Origin: Anolis sagrei
Lineage: Eukaryota; Chordata; Lepidosauria; Squamata; Anolidae
Assembly: GCF_037176765.1 (NCBI RefSeq)
Contig: NC_090025.1
Coordinates: forward strand, 93,827,006 to 93,891,005
Direction of reading: 5' to 3'
DNA length: 64,000 bases
This document shows positions 20,430 through 31,228 of this stretch, one piece after another (position 1 is the first letter of the stretch; the number at the start of each line of letters is the position of its first letter). The translations under genes and the position numbers were made by a program. The notes beneath the pieces were generated by a model. The model had not been told where the DNA came from, ran no database searches, and saw nothing but the letters and a program-made list of their open reading frames with translations.

Positions 20430-22233
20430 AGTTACTTAGTCGATCCCTCGTTGTCCGAGTAGGATAGCCCTCCAGGGTAGATGTGCAGTGTGCGATGGAT
20501 CTGTGGGTGACTGTGGAGCCCTATTCTTGATCTGCATCTTCTGCAGTCAGGGCATTGGTTTCCAGGTGGAAGGCTGTCCCGGTCGGGGTTGGCTTGACGT
20601 GCCTTCCTCTTGGCACATTTCTCTCTTTCACCCCCCCCCCCTTCGTGTATCTTCAAATTCTACAGCACTGCTGGTCACAGCTGACCTCCAGCTGGAGCGG
20701 TCAAGGGCCAGGGCTTCCCAGTTCTCAGTGTTCTTAAGGTTGGCTTTGAGCCCATCTTTACATCTCTTTTCCTGTCCACCAACATTCCGTTTTCCGTTCT
20801 TGAGTTCGGATTAGAGCAACTGCTTTGGGAGACGGTGGTCGGGCATTCAGACAACATGGCCAGTCCAGCGAAGTTGATGGCGGAGGACCATCGCTTCAAT
20901 ACTGGTGGTCTTTGCTTCTTCCAGCGTGCTGATATTTGTCCGCTTGTCTTTCCAAGAGATTTGCAGGATTTTCCGGAGGCAGCACTGATGGAATCGTTCC
21001 AGGAGTTGCATGTAATGTCTGTAGACAGTCCATGTCTATGAGGGACAGGGCCTTCTCGGTGGTGGCCCCTCGACTCTGGAACTCTCTCCCACTGGAGATC
21101 AGAACTGCCCCTTCCATCTTGACGTTCAGAAAACAGGTGAAAACCTGGCTATGGCGATTGGCATTCGACGAGTGAGTCAATATTCTGTGATAGGGATGGA
21201 TGACGATTTATGACGAACAACGATTTTATTGTGACAACTGACCATTGTAATTATTTGACTGCATTTTGCTGTTTTGATGTTTAATTTAATATGTAATATG
21301 ATGTTTTAATGACTGTTTGTGATATTACTGTTGGAAACCGGCCCGAGTCCCTCGACAGAGGTGAGAAGACCGGTATACAAAATTGCTAAATAAAATAAAT
21401 AAATAAATAAATAAATAAATGTTTCGCAGGCATACAGCAGGGTTGGGAGGACAATAGCTATATAAACAAGCACCTTGGTATCCCTACAGATGTCCCGGTC
21501 CTCAAACACTCTCTGCTTCATTTGGAAAAATGCTGCACTTGCAGAGCTCAGGTGGTGTTGTATTTCGGTGTCAATGATGACTTTGGTGGAGAGGTGGCTG
21601 CCAAAGTAGCGGAAATGGTCAACGTTTTCTAATGTTACACCATTAAGATGTATCTCTGGTATTGGAGAGGGATTGGCTGGTGACTGCGGGACAAGCACTT
21701 TGGTTTTCTTGATGTTCAGTTACAGGCTGAGCTTCTTGTATGCTTCTGAGAAGGTGTTTAGAGTAGCTTGTAGGTCTTCTGAATGTGCACAGATAATGTT
21801 GTCATCAGCATACTGGAGTTCTATAACAGATGTTGTTGTAACCTTGGCTTTGGATTTCAGTCTGCTGAGGTTAAATAGCTTGCCATCTGTCAGATAGATT
21901 ATTTCCACTCCGGTGGGAAGCTTCCCATCAACAGGGTGAAGTATAATCTACGAAGATAGAAAATAAGGTTGGGACAATAACACAATCCCTGTTTGACTCC
22001 GGATTCCACCTTAAATGGGTCACTTTGGGAGCCATTGCTATCCAGGACTGTTGCCATCATGTCATCATGGAGGAGCCGCAGGATGTTCACAAATTGGTTA
22101 GGGCGCCCCATTTTTTGGAGGATGGTCCAGAGAGTGCTGCGATTCACTGTGTTGAATGCCTTTGCAAGGTCAATGAATGTCATGTGCAGAGGCTGATTTT
22201 GTTCCCTGCATTTTTCTTGGAGCTGTTGTGCAC
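20430..22233 (-). mobile_element. LINE (clade uncertain) with C2H2-like C terminus
   Basis: Minus-strand pieces: reverse transcriptase PLHMTFIDLAKAFNTVNRST, GSQSDPFKVESGVKQGL and VIELQYADDNIICAHSEDLQ; then ENVDHFRYFGSHLS; then a C-terminal C2H2-like finger, CPDCRRCRSRIGLHSHPQIH. Several stops and shifts. An L2 3' end sits inside at 21036-21418. The 5' part is missing at 22233. Confidence 0.85.
21036..21418 (+). mobile_element. L2-like LINE 3' end inside the LINE
   Basis: Encodes [20 protein letters not shown] and FRKQVKTWLWRLAFDE with stop. The 3'UTR ends in seven AAAT units. ATGT is repeated at both junctions, and the host LINE resumes at 21419. Confidence 0.85.
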
Positions 22234-22738
22234 ACACACACAGACACAGACCATCTCACAATGCTGGATTAAATTTGATTTCTGGGCAGAAAAAGGCTAG
22301 AAGGACCAAAGTGACAATTTACCTGTAATGCTAACAGTAAGATACATCATCCCCAGAGACATTGCTCATTCATTCATATCTATCTGATTTTGTCTTTGAA
22401 AAATATCTAAGGCAGAACATGTTTCATCTTATATAACTTGTACTAAATCTTTAATGGTTGTGTGCTGCTTATTCTCCCGTGTTCAGAAGTTCATGGAACA
22501 TTGTTCTTTCTTCTCTCCAGTATCGCTACTATGTTCAGCACAACATACCTCCTCCTTGAATGAATGCTATTTTTTTCTTATGATTGTGTGCCTTCCATTC
22601 ATTTTCAATTTATGGAAACCATATTTCAAAGGTTTTACAATAAAATTTGCCCAAGCCCTAATAGTCTGACTTGCCCAAGGTCACCCAGCAGTTTTCTTTG
22701 GTCAAGAGGAGATCTGAACCTCAACTCTAGAGTCATAT
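22234..22738 (-). mobile_element. Intergenic stretch with probable old tRNA-type SINE
   Basis: 22575-22738 resembles a widespread tetrapod SINE on the minus strand: TTGCCCAAGGTCACCCAGCA, then GATCTGAACCTC, a decayed B-box complement. The rest (22234-22570) shows nothing. Confidence 0.4.
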
Positions 22739-22885
22739 GCCCCTTCTACACTGCCAGATAAAATCCAGATTATCTGCTTTGAATTGGATTATATGGCAGT
22801 GTAGACTCAGATAATCCAACTCAAAGCAGAACAAATGGGTTTTCTGCTTTGATAATCTGGATTATATGGCCATATAGAAGGGGCC
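22739..22885. mobile_element. MITE, second subfamily
   Basis: Starts TGCCCCTTCTACACTGCCAG and ends CATATAGAAGGGGCC; inverted halves meet near 22810. Related to 3835-3984. Confidence 0.8.
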
Positions 22886-23439
22886 ATAGTCCAGTGTTCA
22901 TAACCCAGTGGGTTTCTATGGTCAAGTACAGATCTAAACCTTCATTCCAGAGTCATTCAGAACTCTTCAGCATTGAAGTAGCTTATATGTAAATTTTCTA
23001 CATTTCTACATCATTTTAGGGACGGGTTTTCCAAGAAAGAAAGACTCTCATAGTCTAAGTACCTAAAACTTAAAAGGTAATAGATCTTTGTGCTTCTTAA
23101 TGCACTGAATAACCTACTTCAAAGCTGTTCTGTAAGTGCTGCCTCTTTTGACTGAATGAGAGTACTTGCTGAAGATGAAAGTGCTCCATCATTCCTTAAT
23201 GCTTTGTGTACATTGTGTTTTGAGAGAGTCATAGCACAGGTCTTTAAAGGAGCGAGGCTCAATAAGATAAATTTATTTTTTGGCTTTTAATTAAATCCCT
23301 TCAAATATCAAAAATAAAATTACTTATGCTCTCTTTTTCTCCCCCCCTCCTCCTCTTGTCATCATGAATTGGTAAATAACCAACTACTACTACTAACAAC
23401 AACAACATGAATAAATATATCCAGTACTATTACTGCCAC
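22886..23439. other. Intergenic, no feature recognised
   Basis: AT-rich unique-looking DNA; a C/T-rich run at 23335-23360. Confidence 0.45.
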
Positions 23440-23923
23440 TGTTAGAGACCCTAAATTGGGTCTTCTTAGGTCCACGTTGCGGGAGCACGAAAGGAAGGAG
23501 ACAGTCCCAATGAAAGAGAAAAAAAAATCAAGGTTTATTTTTAATTTCTTCATGAAGAAGACGGACAGCCAGGCAACATACACAGATGCTACCCTTCAAG
23601 TGACTGCCGCCCTCTCTTGGCTTTTGACCACCAAATATATAACCTCAAGTAAACAAGAACATTTTTTTGTCATGGAAAGTACTCTCTTTTCAGCCCCTCT
23701 CCCTTGACCTTTTGATGGAAAGTACCTTCTTGTACATGCAGACTCTGCACTTTACTACAACCTTTGAAGTTAACCACAACTCTATGTCACATCTTGTTTC
23801 TTAAAACCATTCTCTTCCGTATTGCTCTTTTTCTACAGAGAAAGGGTATACTTCTATTTTGTTGTTAATTTAATTCAAGGCCCCTTACTTAGTATTTGCA
23901 AATTTCGCTCAAAGACCCTTTCA
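23440..23923 (+). mobile_element. Solo LTR, family B (fossil)
   Basis: Same termini as 19139 (TGTTAGAGACCC to CCCTTTCA), bounded by the exact 4-bp duplication CCAC (23436-23439, 23924-23927). Slightly shorter than the other copies. Confidence 0.85.
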
Positions 23924-23927
23924 CCAC

Positions 23928-24660
23928 CACTACTTATAATAATATTAAAACTATTGTCCTCTGGAATAGTTAAGATAAAATACCTTATTCAACGCATCTG
24001 TAACCGAAATGGGAACATTTCCATTTTTGAAGCTGTGATGCCAGTTTCCTGAGAGATAGTTATTGAAATCAATCAGATTTTCTTGTGACATCCGTAGACT
24101 TGTGCTGTAAAGAACACACATAGCATTGCATTTTGCAATTAGTACGGGATTGCATGGGGGGAATGTCTCTTTCGTACTGTACTACATAACTTAGGTAGTT
24201 ATGCGCAGTCAGTTTAAAGCATGAATTTTGAACTCGTGTCTTGTGTTTAATCTTTGTTCTGCGTATTTTAATAGGTATTTTATAGAAATACATTTTAACA
24301 TGTATCTTTTATAGAAATATATGTATATTTATAGATTTTTTACAATGTTTAGGTGTTTAAATTATGCTGTAACCTGTCACGAGGAGAGGCAGAAAATAAA
24401 TACATTTATTTATTTATTTTGAATGCATATAAATGATCCCCTAAACACTACAACTGACATTTACTTGTGTACAGTATTACCTGTAATGTCCCTATCAGCA
24501 AGGTGGTGCATCTGCTCAGGGTTTTGTTCTAAATTTAAAAGGAGCTATCCTGAAAATACTTTAAGCATCCTAGGCAACACTTTCAAAGATTGGGGCAAAA
24601 CCTGGAGTAGATTCCCTACCACCTTGCCATGGAAGCCACGTGTAACATTGGACTGTAAAC
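23928..24660. other. Intergenic with a LINE tail
   Basis: 24290-24418 looks like a LINE 3' end (ACCTGTCACGAGGAGAGGCA then AAATAAATACATTTATTTAT). The rest is unassigned. Confidence 0.4.
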
Positions 24661-25760
24661 TAGAGTTGTGCACGGATCCTGTTTCCTTTGGTACCTGCAG
24701 CACCTCTGGCACTTTTGGGAGCACATAATGAGAAGGGGGCCTCTGACACAAAACTCCACTTGACACGAAAGCAAGAGGGAGCCAATCACCAGCTTCCCCT
24801 CTGCTTTCGTGAGCACGTGGGGCTCCATGCCCCCTTGCCTTGGAAAAAGAGGGTATGTGCATGGAGTGCAGGCCCAGCACAGGCGCATGCCTGCAGCCAA
24901 GCACTTCCTTTAGAGTAAGAAAGTTAGAACTTGCCTCCTTACCTTTTAAAGAGAGAGTAGCATACAGGTCCAGTGCAGGCACCTGTCTGCAGCCTAGCAT
25001 CTCCTCTAGAGGAAGAAAGTCAGAACTTGCCTCCTTGCCTTTTAAGAGAGAGTAGCGTACAGGTCCAGTGCAGGCATCTGTCTGCAGCCAAGCACCTCCT
25101 CTAGAGTAGGAAAGTCAGAACTTGCCTCCTTGCCTTTTAAAGAGAAAGAGAGAGTAGCGTACAGGTCCAGTGCAGGCACCTGTCTGCAGCCAAGCACCTC
25201 CTCTAGAGTAGGAAAGTCAGAACTTGCCTCCTTGCCTTTTAAAAAGAGAGAGAGAGTAGCATACAGGTCCAGTGCAGGCACCTGTCTGCAGCCTAGCATC
25301 TCCTCTAGAGGAAGAAAGTCAGAACTTGCCTCCTTGCCTTTTAAAGAGAGAGTAGCGTACAGTTCCAGTGCAGGCATCTGTCTGCAGCCAAGCACCTCCT
25401 CTAGAGGAAGAAATTCAGAACTTTCGAGGCCTATTAGAGGAAGTGACATGGGTAATTGGTAGAAACACCTCTCCTCTAAAGTTGAAACAGGTAAGAAGCC
25501 TACTTAAAGTGTGTGCCTGTCTGCAGCTGAGTGCCTCTCCTCTAGAGTAAAACAGCTTAAATGCCTAAAATAAGGGGAAGGGAAGCCTGGGATGCCCCCC
25601 TCCCCCAAATGGGCTGAGAGAAAACGGATCTTTTGGCACCCCAGAGCAAAACCAGATATCTGCTCTCCTGATTTTTGGGAGTCTCCCAAAAAATGGATTG
25701 GATCCCCCACCGAAAGCCAGAACACGAAAGGTCAAGGTTTACCCCAAATGCACAAGCCTA
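24661..25760. mobile_element. hAT-like non-autonomous element carrying a minisatellite
   Basis: Left end TAGAGTTGTGCA and right end TGCACAAGCCTA form a 12-bp TIR (10 of 12 match). CTGTAAAC (24653-24660) and CTGCTAAC (25761-25768) look like a decayed 8-bp duplication. The interior is mostly a tandem repeat. Confidence 0.5.
24840..25560. repeat. Minisatellite, 95-102 bp unit, about six copies
   Basis: GCCTCCTTRCCTTTTAA recurs at 24933, 25029, 25124, 25226 and 25328, giving periods of 96, 95, 102 and 102. Each unit has an AGAGAG tract of variable length and a CAGTGCAGGCAYCTGTCTGC core. Degenerate units continue to about 25560. Long open frames arise on both strands (25042-25449 minus, 25130-25462 plus); I treat them as repeat artefacts. 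Confidence 0.9.
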
Positions 25761-25967
25761 CTGCTAACAGGAAGAAATATCCTGTAGGGGACATCAAAGG
25801 AAGAAGTTGCCCTTCCTCAAACCTCTAACTATCTATTTATTTATCTATCTATCTAGTCAGTGACATCTGTAGGGGGGTCCAGCACACATTACCTGCCATT
25901 ATTACCCACAAATAACAGTGCTTTTTGCGATAAATATGTGCATTTGGGGTAAACCTGTTTGCTACAA

Positions 25968-27015
25968 TTCAGACTCAGAGAGTTGGAAGAGACCTCATGG
26001 GCCATCCAGTCCCCCTGTCAAGAAGCAGGAAAATTGCATTCAAAGCACCCCCGACAGATGGCCATCTAGCCTCTGCTTAAAACCTTCCAAATAAGGAGCC
26101 TCCACCACACTCCGGGGCAGAGAGTTCCACTGCTGAATGGCTCTCACAGTCAGGAAGTTCTTCCTCATGTTCAGATGGAATCTCCTTTTGTTAGAGACCC
26201 TAAATTGGGTCTTCTTAGGTCCATCACGGGAGCACGAAAGGAAGGAGACAGCCCCCCAAAAAGATCAAAAAACAAGGTTTTATTTTAGTTTCTTCATGAA
26301 GAAGACGGACAGCCTGACAGCATATGCAGATGCTATCCTTCAAGTGACTGCCGTCCCTTCTCTTGAAATCTGCATATCTTTATACCCCAGTGCAAACAAC
26401 ACAGAGGGGAAGTACCACTGACATCAACAATTTTAACCTTTAACAAAAGAAAACATTTTTTTCATGGAAAGTACTCTCTTTCCAGCCCCTCTCCCTTGAC
26501 CTTTTGATGGAAGGTACCCTCTTGTACATGCAGACTCTGCACTTTACCACAACCCTTGAAGTTAACCATAATACATCCTGTGTAAGAAAGTACCTTCTTG
26601 TACCTCTACATGTCACATCTTGTTTCTTAAAAACATTTTCTTCCGTATTGCTCTTTTTCTACAGAGAAAAACAAAAGAGAAATATATTTCTCTTTTGTTG
26701 TTAATTTCATTCAAAGCCCCTTACTTAGTATTTGCAAATTTCGCTCAAAGACCCTTTCACTTTCTTGTAGTTTGAAGTCATTGTACCACGTCCTAGTCTC
26801 CAGGGTAGCAGAAAACAAGCCTGCTCCCTCCTCCCTGTGACTTCCTTTCACATATTTATACATGGCTATCATTTCTCCTCTCAGCCTTCTCTTCTTCAGG
26901 CTAAACAGGCCATCTCTTTAAGCTGCTCCTCATAGGGCTTGTTCTCCAGACCCTTGATCATTTGAGTTGCCCTCCTTGGGACACATTCCAGCTTGTCAAT
27001 ATCTCTCTTCAATTG
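25968..27015 (-). mobile_element. CR1 LINE 3' end split by a solo LTR
   Basis: 25968-26188 carries the CR1 3'UTR and last codons in reverse (complement of GTTGGACTGGATGGCCCATG). 26764-27015 continues upstream with GACACATTCCAGCTTGTCAA. The LTR at 26189 interrupts it. Confidence 0.9.
26189..26759 (+). mobile_element. Solo LTR, family B (fossil), inside CR1
   Basis: TGTTAGAGACCC to CCCTTTCA, with the exact 4-bp duplication CTTT (26185-26188, 26760-26763). It must be younger than the CR1 it splits. Confidence 0.88.
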
Positions 27016-27904
27016 TGGTAGAGTTTGGCAAAAAAGGGGGCCCATGGGGGTGACACCATGAATTGCTGCACCAAGGGACGTGAACCCTAGTGACGCCACT
27101 ATAAAACATACAAACCTGTTCCAGTATGTATTTTCTTTAGGTTTTCAGCCTTTACAGAACATATAAACCATTTCTCACAGATTGAGTAATACAGCTACTC
27201 CCCTTGGCATGTTCAAGTGAAAAATACTCAATGCATACTTCATACTATCTTGAGAAACCCTCATGGGGATGTTGCTGAAGGCTAGTGCAACATGATGGTG
27301 CTTCATATGATAAGTTGCAGAGAGTGTCTGATTTCACTTCCAGTGAAGTTGTACCTTTCTTTGCCCACTTGTTTTTTGTGGAAGGAGTTCCATTAGATCT
27401 GGGGGAAAGTGAAAAAAAAATTGAACTGAACAATGTTCTCTCTGTGTGTGGGAAAATATACTTGAGAAATTGAAGATTGATGCTAAGAACTTTCTTTCAA
27501 TTGTACTTCGGATTGGAGCAAGCACCATGTATAACTCAAGTGGCTTGATCTGAAAGAATGACTTTACTTCTGAGAGTTGTTCAAGAGGCAACACTCTGAT
27601 GTGCCAAGTCCCTTATACCAGGTATGTACTGACGAAAGGCCCAAGCATATCGTCATCACCTCTTGCATATCAGGCAAACATCAATGTCTCAATATCATGG
27701 AGAAACAAAGAAAACTATTCCACCAATTGACGACTTCTTCTTTTTATTTATACCACCTTTTTTTCTACACAAAGGAGACATAGTATGCCATCTTTCAGAA
27801 AGAAAGAGAGTGCATTTGGAAACGTTTGGTATGGCCTAAATCCAACTAGAGTACAGACACCGAATAGTAAATATGGGGAGGATTGGAGATATTGCTCTCC
27901 CAAA
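27016..27904. other. Intergenic, no feature recognised
   Basis: Unique-looking AT-rich DNA. Confidence 0.4.
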
Positions 27905-28060
27905 TAACACTATGTAACACAATTTTTGTTCCTGGGTAATTTCCTAATTGGGTCTATCATAAAAACATGGGGAAATTTAATTAAACTGCAAAAACTTTGT
28001 TTTTGTGGGATATCCAGCAGCACATTTTGCTATAGTTTTTCAATTAATATCTCATAGAAT
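27905..28060. mobile_element. Truncated TIR element related to 4447
   Basis: ACACTATGTAACACAATTTT then CATAAAAACATGGGGAAATT match the left half of 4447-4747. The right end is missing. Confidence 0.7.
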
Positions 28061-28188
28061 ATTCCACGAATGAATAAAAAGTACATCTGGGGAACAATGC
28101 ACATGGTGGAGTGAGGACCATTGAATCCAAGGAGATATCCTTCTCAGTAAATATTCATAAGATCAGATCGATGGGCACATATTCATAT

Positions 28189-28688
28189 TGAAAGGGTCTT
28201 TGAGCGAAATTTGCAAATACTAAGTAAGGGGCTTTGAATGAAATTAACAACAAAATAGAAGTATACCCTTTCTCTGTAGAAAAAGTGCAATACGGAAGAA
28301 AATGTGACATGTAGAGGTACAAGAAGGTACTTTTTTACACAGGATGTGCTGTGGTTAACTTCAAAGGTTGTAGTAAAGTGCAGAGTCTGCATGTACAAGA
28401 AGGTACTTTCCATCAAAAGGTCAAGGGAGAGGGGCTGGAAAGAGAGTACTTTCCATGACAAAAAAAATTGTTCTTGTTTACTTGAGGTTATATATTTGGT
28501 GGTCAAAAGCCAAGATGGGACGGCAGTCACTTGAAGGGTAACATCTGCGCATGCTACCAGGCTGTCCGTCTTCTTCATGAAGAAATTAAAATAAACCTTG
28601 TTTTTTGATCTCTTTTGGGACAGTCTCCTTCCTTACGTGTTCCCGTGACTGCGTGGACCTAAGAAGACCCAATTTAGGGTCTCTAACA
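28189..28688 (-). mobile_element. Solo LTR, family B (fossil), reverse
   Basis: Complement of the same LTR: TGAAAGGGTC at the left, GGTCTCTAACA at the right. No matching 4-bp duplication is seen at its flanks. Confidence 0.82.
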
Positions 28689-28794
28689 AACATGCTGCAA
28701 ATTGCTTCTGGAGTGAGAGAATCAGCTGTCTACGAAGATGTTGCCCAGGGGACGCCTGGATGTCTTGCAATCCTGTGAGGAGGCTTCTCTCATT

Positions 28795-29105
28795 GGCACC
28801 ACGAGATGCAGAGCCAATCTTAAGAAATGTGGCTACAAAGTGGTATCCACAACAAAGCTGAATCCATGACATGCGAGTGTGGAGAAGAGCAAACCACTGA
28901 CCACCTGCTGCAATGCAACCTGAGCCCTGCTACATGCGCAATGGAGGACCTTCTTGCGGCAACACCAGAGGCACTCCAAGTGGCCAGATACTGGTCAAAG
29001 GACATTTAATCAACTACAAAGCTTGCAAACTTTGTGTTTTGTCTGTTTGTTTGTTTTTGCTAAAAAATGTAATAAAACTGTTTGGTTGCCCCTGACAGAA
29101 TAAAA
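28795..29105 (+). mobile_element. LINE C-terminal fragment with Cys-rich motif
   Basis: Plus-strand frame carries MTCECGEEQTTDHLLQCNLS and MEDLLAATPEALQVARYWSK, then the stop. The 3'UTR ends near GACAGAATAAAAAC. Same family as 17196. Confidence 0.8.
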
Positions 29106-29163
29106 ACAAAAACAAAAAACCTCTCAACAAAAGATTGCCCCAGGCACTGCCAGGCCATCAAAT

Positions 29164-29303
29164 CAGATCTAATTTGCCAAATAGTCACTGTTGAATGTTT
29201 TTATGTTGAATGTTTTATATTGTGTAAATGCTATTTTAGATTGTAAGTTGCTCGGAGCACCTTGGTGGAGAGCGACTAATTAAGAAATAAAGTGAAGTGA
29301 AGT
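29164..29303 (+). mobile_element. LINE 3' tail inside the Penelope-like element
   Basis: TAAGTTGCTCGGAGCACCTT then AATAAAGTGAAGTGAAGTAA, a short LINE 3' terminus splitting Penelope sequence that would otherwise run on. Confidence 0.55.
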
Positions 29304-29333
29304 AATCAAGGTAGTCAGTTGAAACATTCACAC

Positions 29334-29912
29334 CTAGCTCCAACAGACAAGAGTTCTTTGTCCCACCCTGCTCATTCCACAGATATATACTGGTAGCCAG
29401 ATTTTGTTCATTTTCATGGTTTCCTCCTTTCTATTGAAATTGTCCTCATGCTTGTGTATTTCAGTGACTTCTCTGTGTAGTCTGACATGGCGGCTGTTGG
29501 TGTGGTCCAGCATTTCTGTGTTCTCAAATAATATGCTGTGTCCAAGTTGGTTCATCAGGTGCTCTGCTATGGCTGACTTCTCTGGTTGAAGTAGTCTGCA
29601 GTGCCTTTCATGTTCCTTGATTCGTGTTTGGGCAATGCTGCGTTTGGTGGTCCCTATGTAGACTTGTCCACAGCTGCATGGTACACAGTAGACTCCTGCA
29701 GAAGTGAGAGGATCCCTCTTGTCCTTTGCTGAACGTAGCATTTGTTGGATTTTCTTGGTGGGTCTGTAGATAGTTTGTATGTTGTGTTTCCTCATCAGCT
29801 TCCCTATGCGGTCAGTAGTTCCCTTGATGGCAAGAACACTTTTCCTCTGGGTGGATCTTTGTCTTGACTCTTGTGGCTTCTTCTCAGTCTTGCAGCTCTT
29901 TCCTAGTTCCAA
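29334..29912 (-). CDS. Penelope-like GIY-YIG endonuclease domain (partial)
   Basis: An open frame of 192 codons matches the C-terminal part of Penelope-like polyproteins. GVY (residues 73-75) and YIG (85-87) are the GIY-YIG core, separated by CVPCSCGQV with the cysteines typical of this group. R97, E100 and H101 follow in QTRIKEHERHCR and E117 lies in AIAEHLMNQLGH, so the expected catalytic Arg and Glu seem present. The reverse transcriptase that should precede it is absent. It is a fragment, not a host gene. Confidence 0.85.
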   Translation of the reverse strand: MELGKSCKTEKKPQESRQRSTQRKSVLAIKGTTDRIGKLMRKHNIQTIYRPTKKIQQMLRSAKDKRDPLTSAGVYCVPCSCGQVYIGTTKRSIAQTRIKEHERHCRLLQPEKSAIAEHLMNQLGHSILFENTEMLDHTNSRHVRLHREVTEIHKHEDNFNRKEETMKMNKIWLPVYICGMSRVGQRTLVCWS

Positions 29913-30329
29913 CAGACCTCACTACCTCTGAGGATGCTTGCCATAGATGCAGGCGAAACATCAGGAGAGAATGCCTCTAGAACAACAGACAAGAGTTCTT
30001 TGTCCCACCTTGGTCATTCCACAGATATATAAACCCTTTTGCCTAGTTCCAACAGACCTTACAACCTCTGAGGATGCTTGCCATAGATGGAGGCGAAACG
30101 TCAGGAGAGAATGCCTCTAGAACATGACCATATAGCCCGAAAAAACCTACAACAACCCTACAACAACTCTTTCTTAATGTCTTCTATTTACTATACCTCA
30201 CATCATTTAAGCTTAGTATTTGAATAAAGAGGGAGAGGGAGGGAGAGAAGCCAAGGGCCTCCCCCTTCCCCTCCCCTTTCCCCGCCCGTGGAAATCAAAA
30301 CACAGATTTGCAGCAAGGTGCAGGTATTC

Positions 30330-30660
30330 TCTGACGCCTGATTGGACAAACAAGGCCAATCAGCTCTGAGGGGAAGGGAGGCCTCGCGCAGAAAGCAGCG
30401 AAGGGGGAGTTTGCGGCGCGGCCTGAGCGCGAGACGGGGATTAAGGCGGGAGAAGGAAGCCGGGTCTCGCGCCCCCCCCCCTCCCCTCGGTGACAAAAGG
30501 TGAGAGGCGGCGGTGGGAACTTTGGCCGCGGCAACCTTCTGTTTGGGAACGCTGCGTACAATCGCTCCGCAGGCGCGTGCTTCCGGAAGGGAGGGGGGAG
30601 GAGGAGGAGGACAACCAGAGAGGAAGGATGCCTGGCTGGGAGCGTGGAGGAAGGAGGTCT
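30330..30660 (+). promoter_or_regulatory. TMEM243: CpG-rich promoter of TMEM243
   Basis: The second CpG island of the window. Opposed CCAAT boxes (GATTGGACAAACAAGGCCAATC) lie at about 30342-30363. GC-rich runs and many CpGs follow. No TATA box. Position and orientation fit the next + strand gene, TMEM243, whose ATG exon is 8 kb on. Confidence 0.7.
30400..30499 (+). other. TMEM243: Probable TMEM243 5'UTR exon 1
   Basis: GACAAAAG|GTGAGAGG at 30499/30500 is a strong splice donor just after the CpG core. There is no ATG upstream within the island that would matter. The transcription start is not known, so 30400 is nominal. Confidence 0.5.
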
Positions 30661-30959
30661 GGGTCTGAATTTCCCTCTGGGGTCCAAGTCTGGGAAGGAG
30701 GGACCTGCTCTGCTTCCTTTACTGGACAGAGAAGAGGTTTCCTAGGCTGGCTTCCCAAAGAGGAGGAAGTCTGTAGGAAAATCTCTCTCCCTTTCCTCCC
30801 AAGAAATCCCCAAAGTCGAACAAAGTAGATTTCTTCTCAATTTGTATCCCTCATTTCCTCTCTCTCACACACAGTAAAGCCAAGGCAATTGAACACCTCA
30901 AGGAAATGTGCAAACATTGTAATCAAGTGGAATATTAATAGGATTATTCAAAAATTAAC
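30661..30959. other. TMEM243 intron 1, GC- then AT-rich, nothing recognised
   Basis: Downstream shoulder of the CpG island. Open frames here are composition artefacts. Confidence 0.4.
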
Positions 30960-31184
30960 TGTTAAAAGCCTTAGAGCAGAAGGGGAAGGCTTTGGGGAGG
31001 TTGGCTGGGGTGGTATGAGTTTTACAATGTTTTAGTGTCTAAGTTGTATTTTAATTCTGTTTTTTTGCCACGCTGTTACTATTTTATTGTTTCGTAACTA
31101 TTGTATTGCACTTTTAAAACTTTGTGGACTTAAAATGCAGCGAGAAAGGCGGGTATAATTACAGCTACTACTAATAATAATAAT
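30960..31184 (+). mobile_element. LINE 3' tail, first copy of a local duplication
   Basis: 3'UTR-like sequence ending GAGAAAGGCGGGTATAATTAC-type terminus and ATAATAATAA. The part from 31030, plus a Penelope tail piece (31187-31228), is repeated at 31907-32218. Confidence 0.6.
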
Positions 31185-31228
31185 GGGCTGTTGTAGGTTT
31201 TTTCGGGCTATATGGCCATGTTCTAGAG

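Larger units (their letters stand above)
29118..30165. mobile_element. Rearranged Penelope-like element with inverted parts
   Basis: Order along +: a plus-oriented piece (29121-29163 and 29304-29388, split by a LINE tail); a minus-oriented block with the GIY-YIG frame (29389-29905); then two plus-oriented tails, each with CTCTGAGGATGCTTGCCATA (29928-29981 and 30063-30160). Such inverted and repeated copies are known for Penelope-like elements. Confidence 0.8.

Noticed and set aside
25042-25462. Repeat protein with 31-34 residue units on either strand
   Set aside because: Both strands are open because of the tandem DNA repeat; no start context, splice sites or known family.
30203-30828. Long frames on both strands across the TMEM243 CpG island
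   Set aside because: CpG islands lack stop codons by composition; the strong donor at 30500 and downstream TMEM243 exons explain the region as promoter and 5'UTR.
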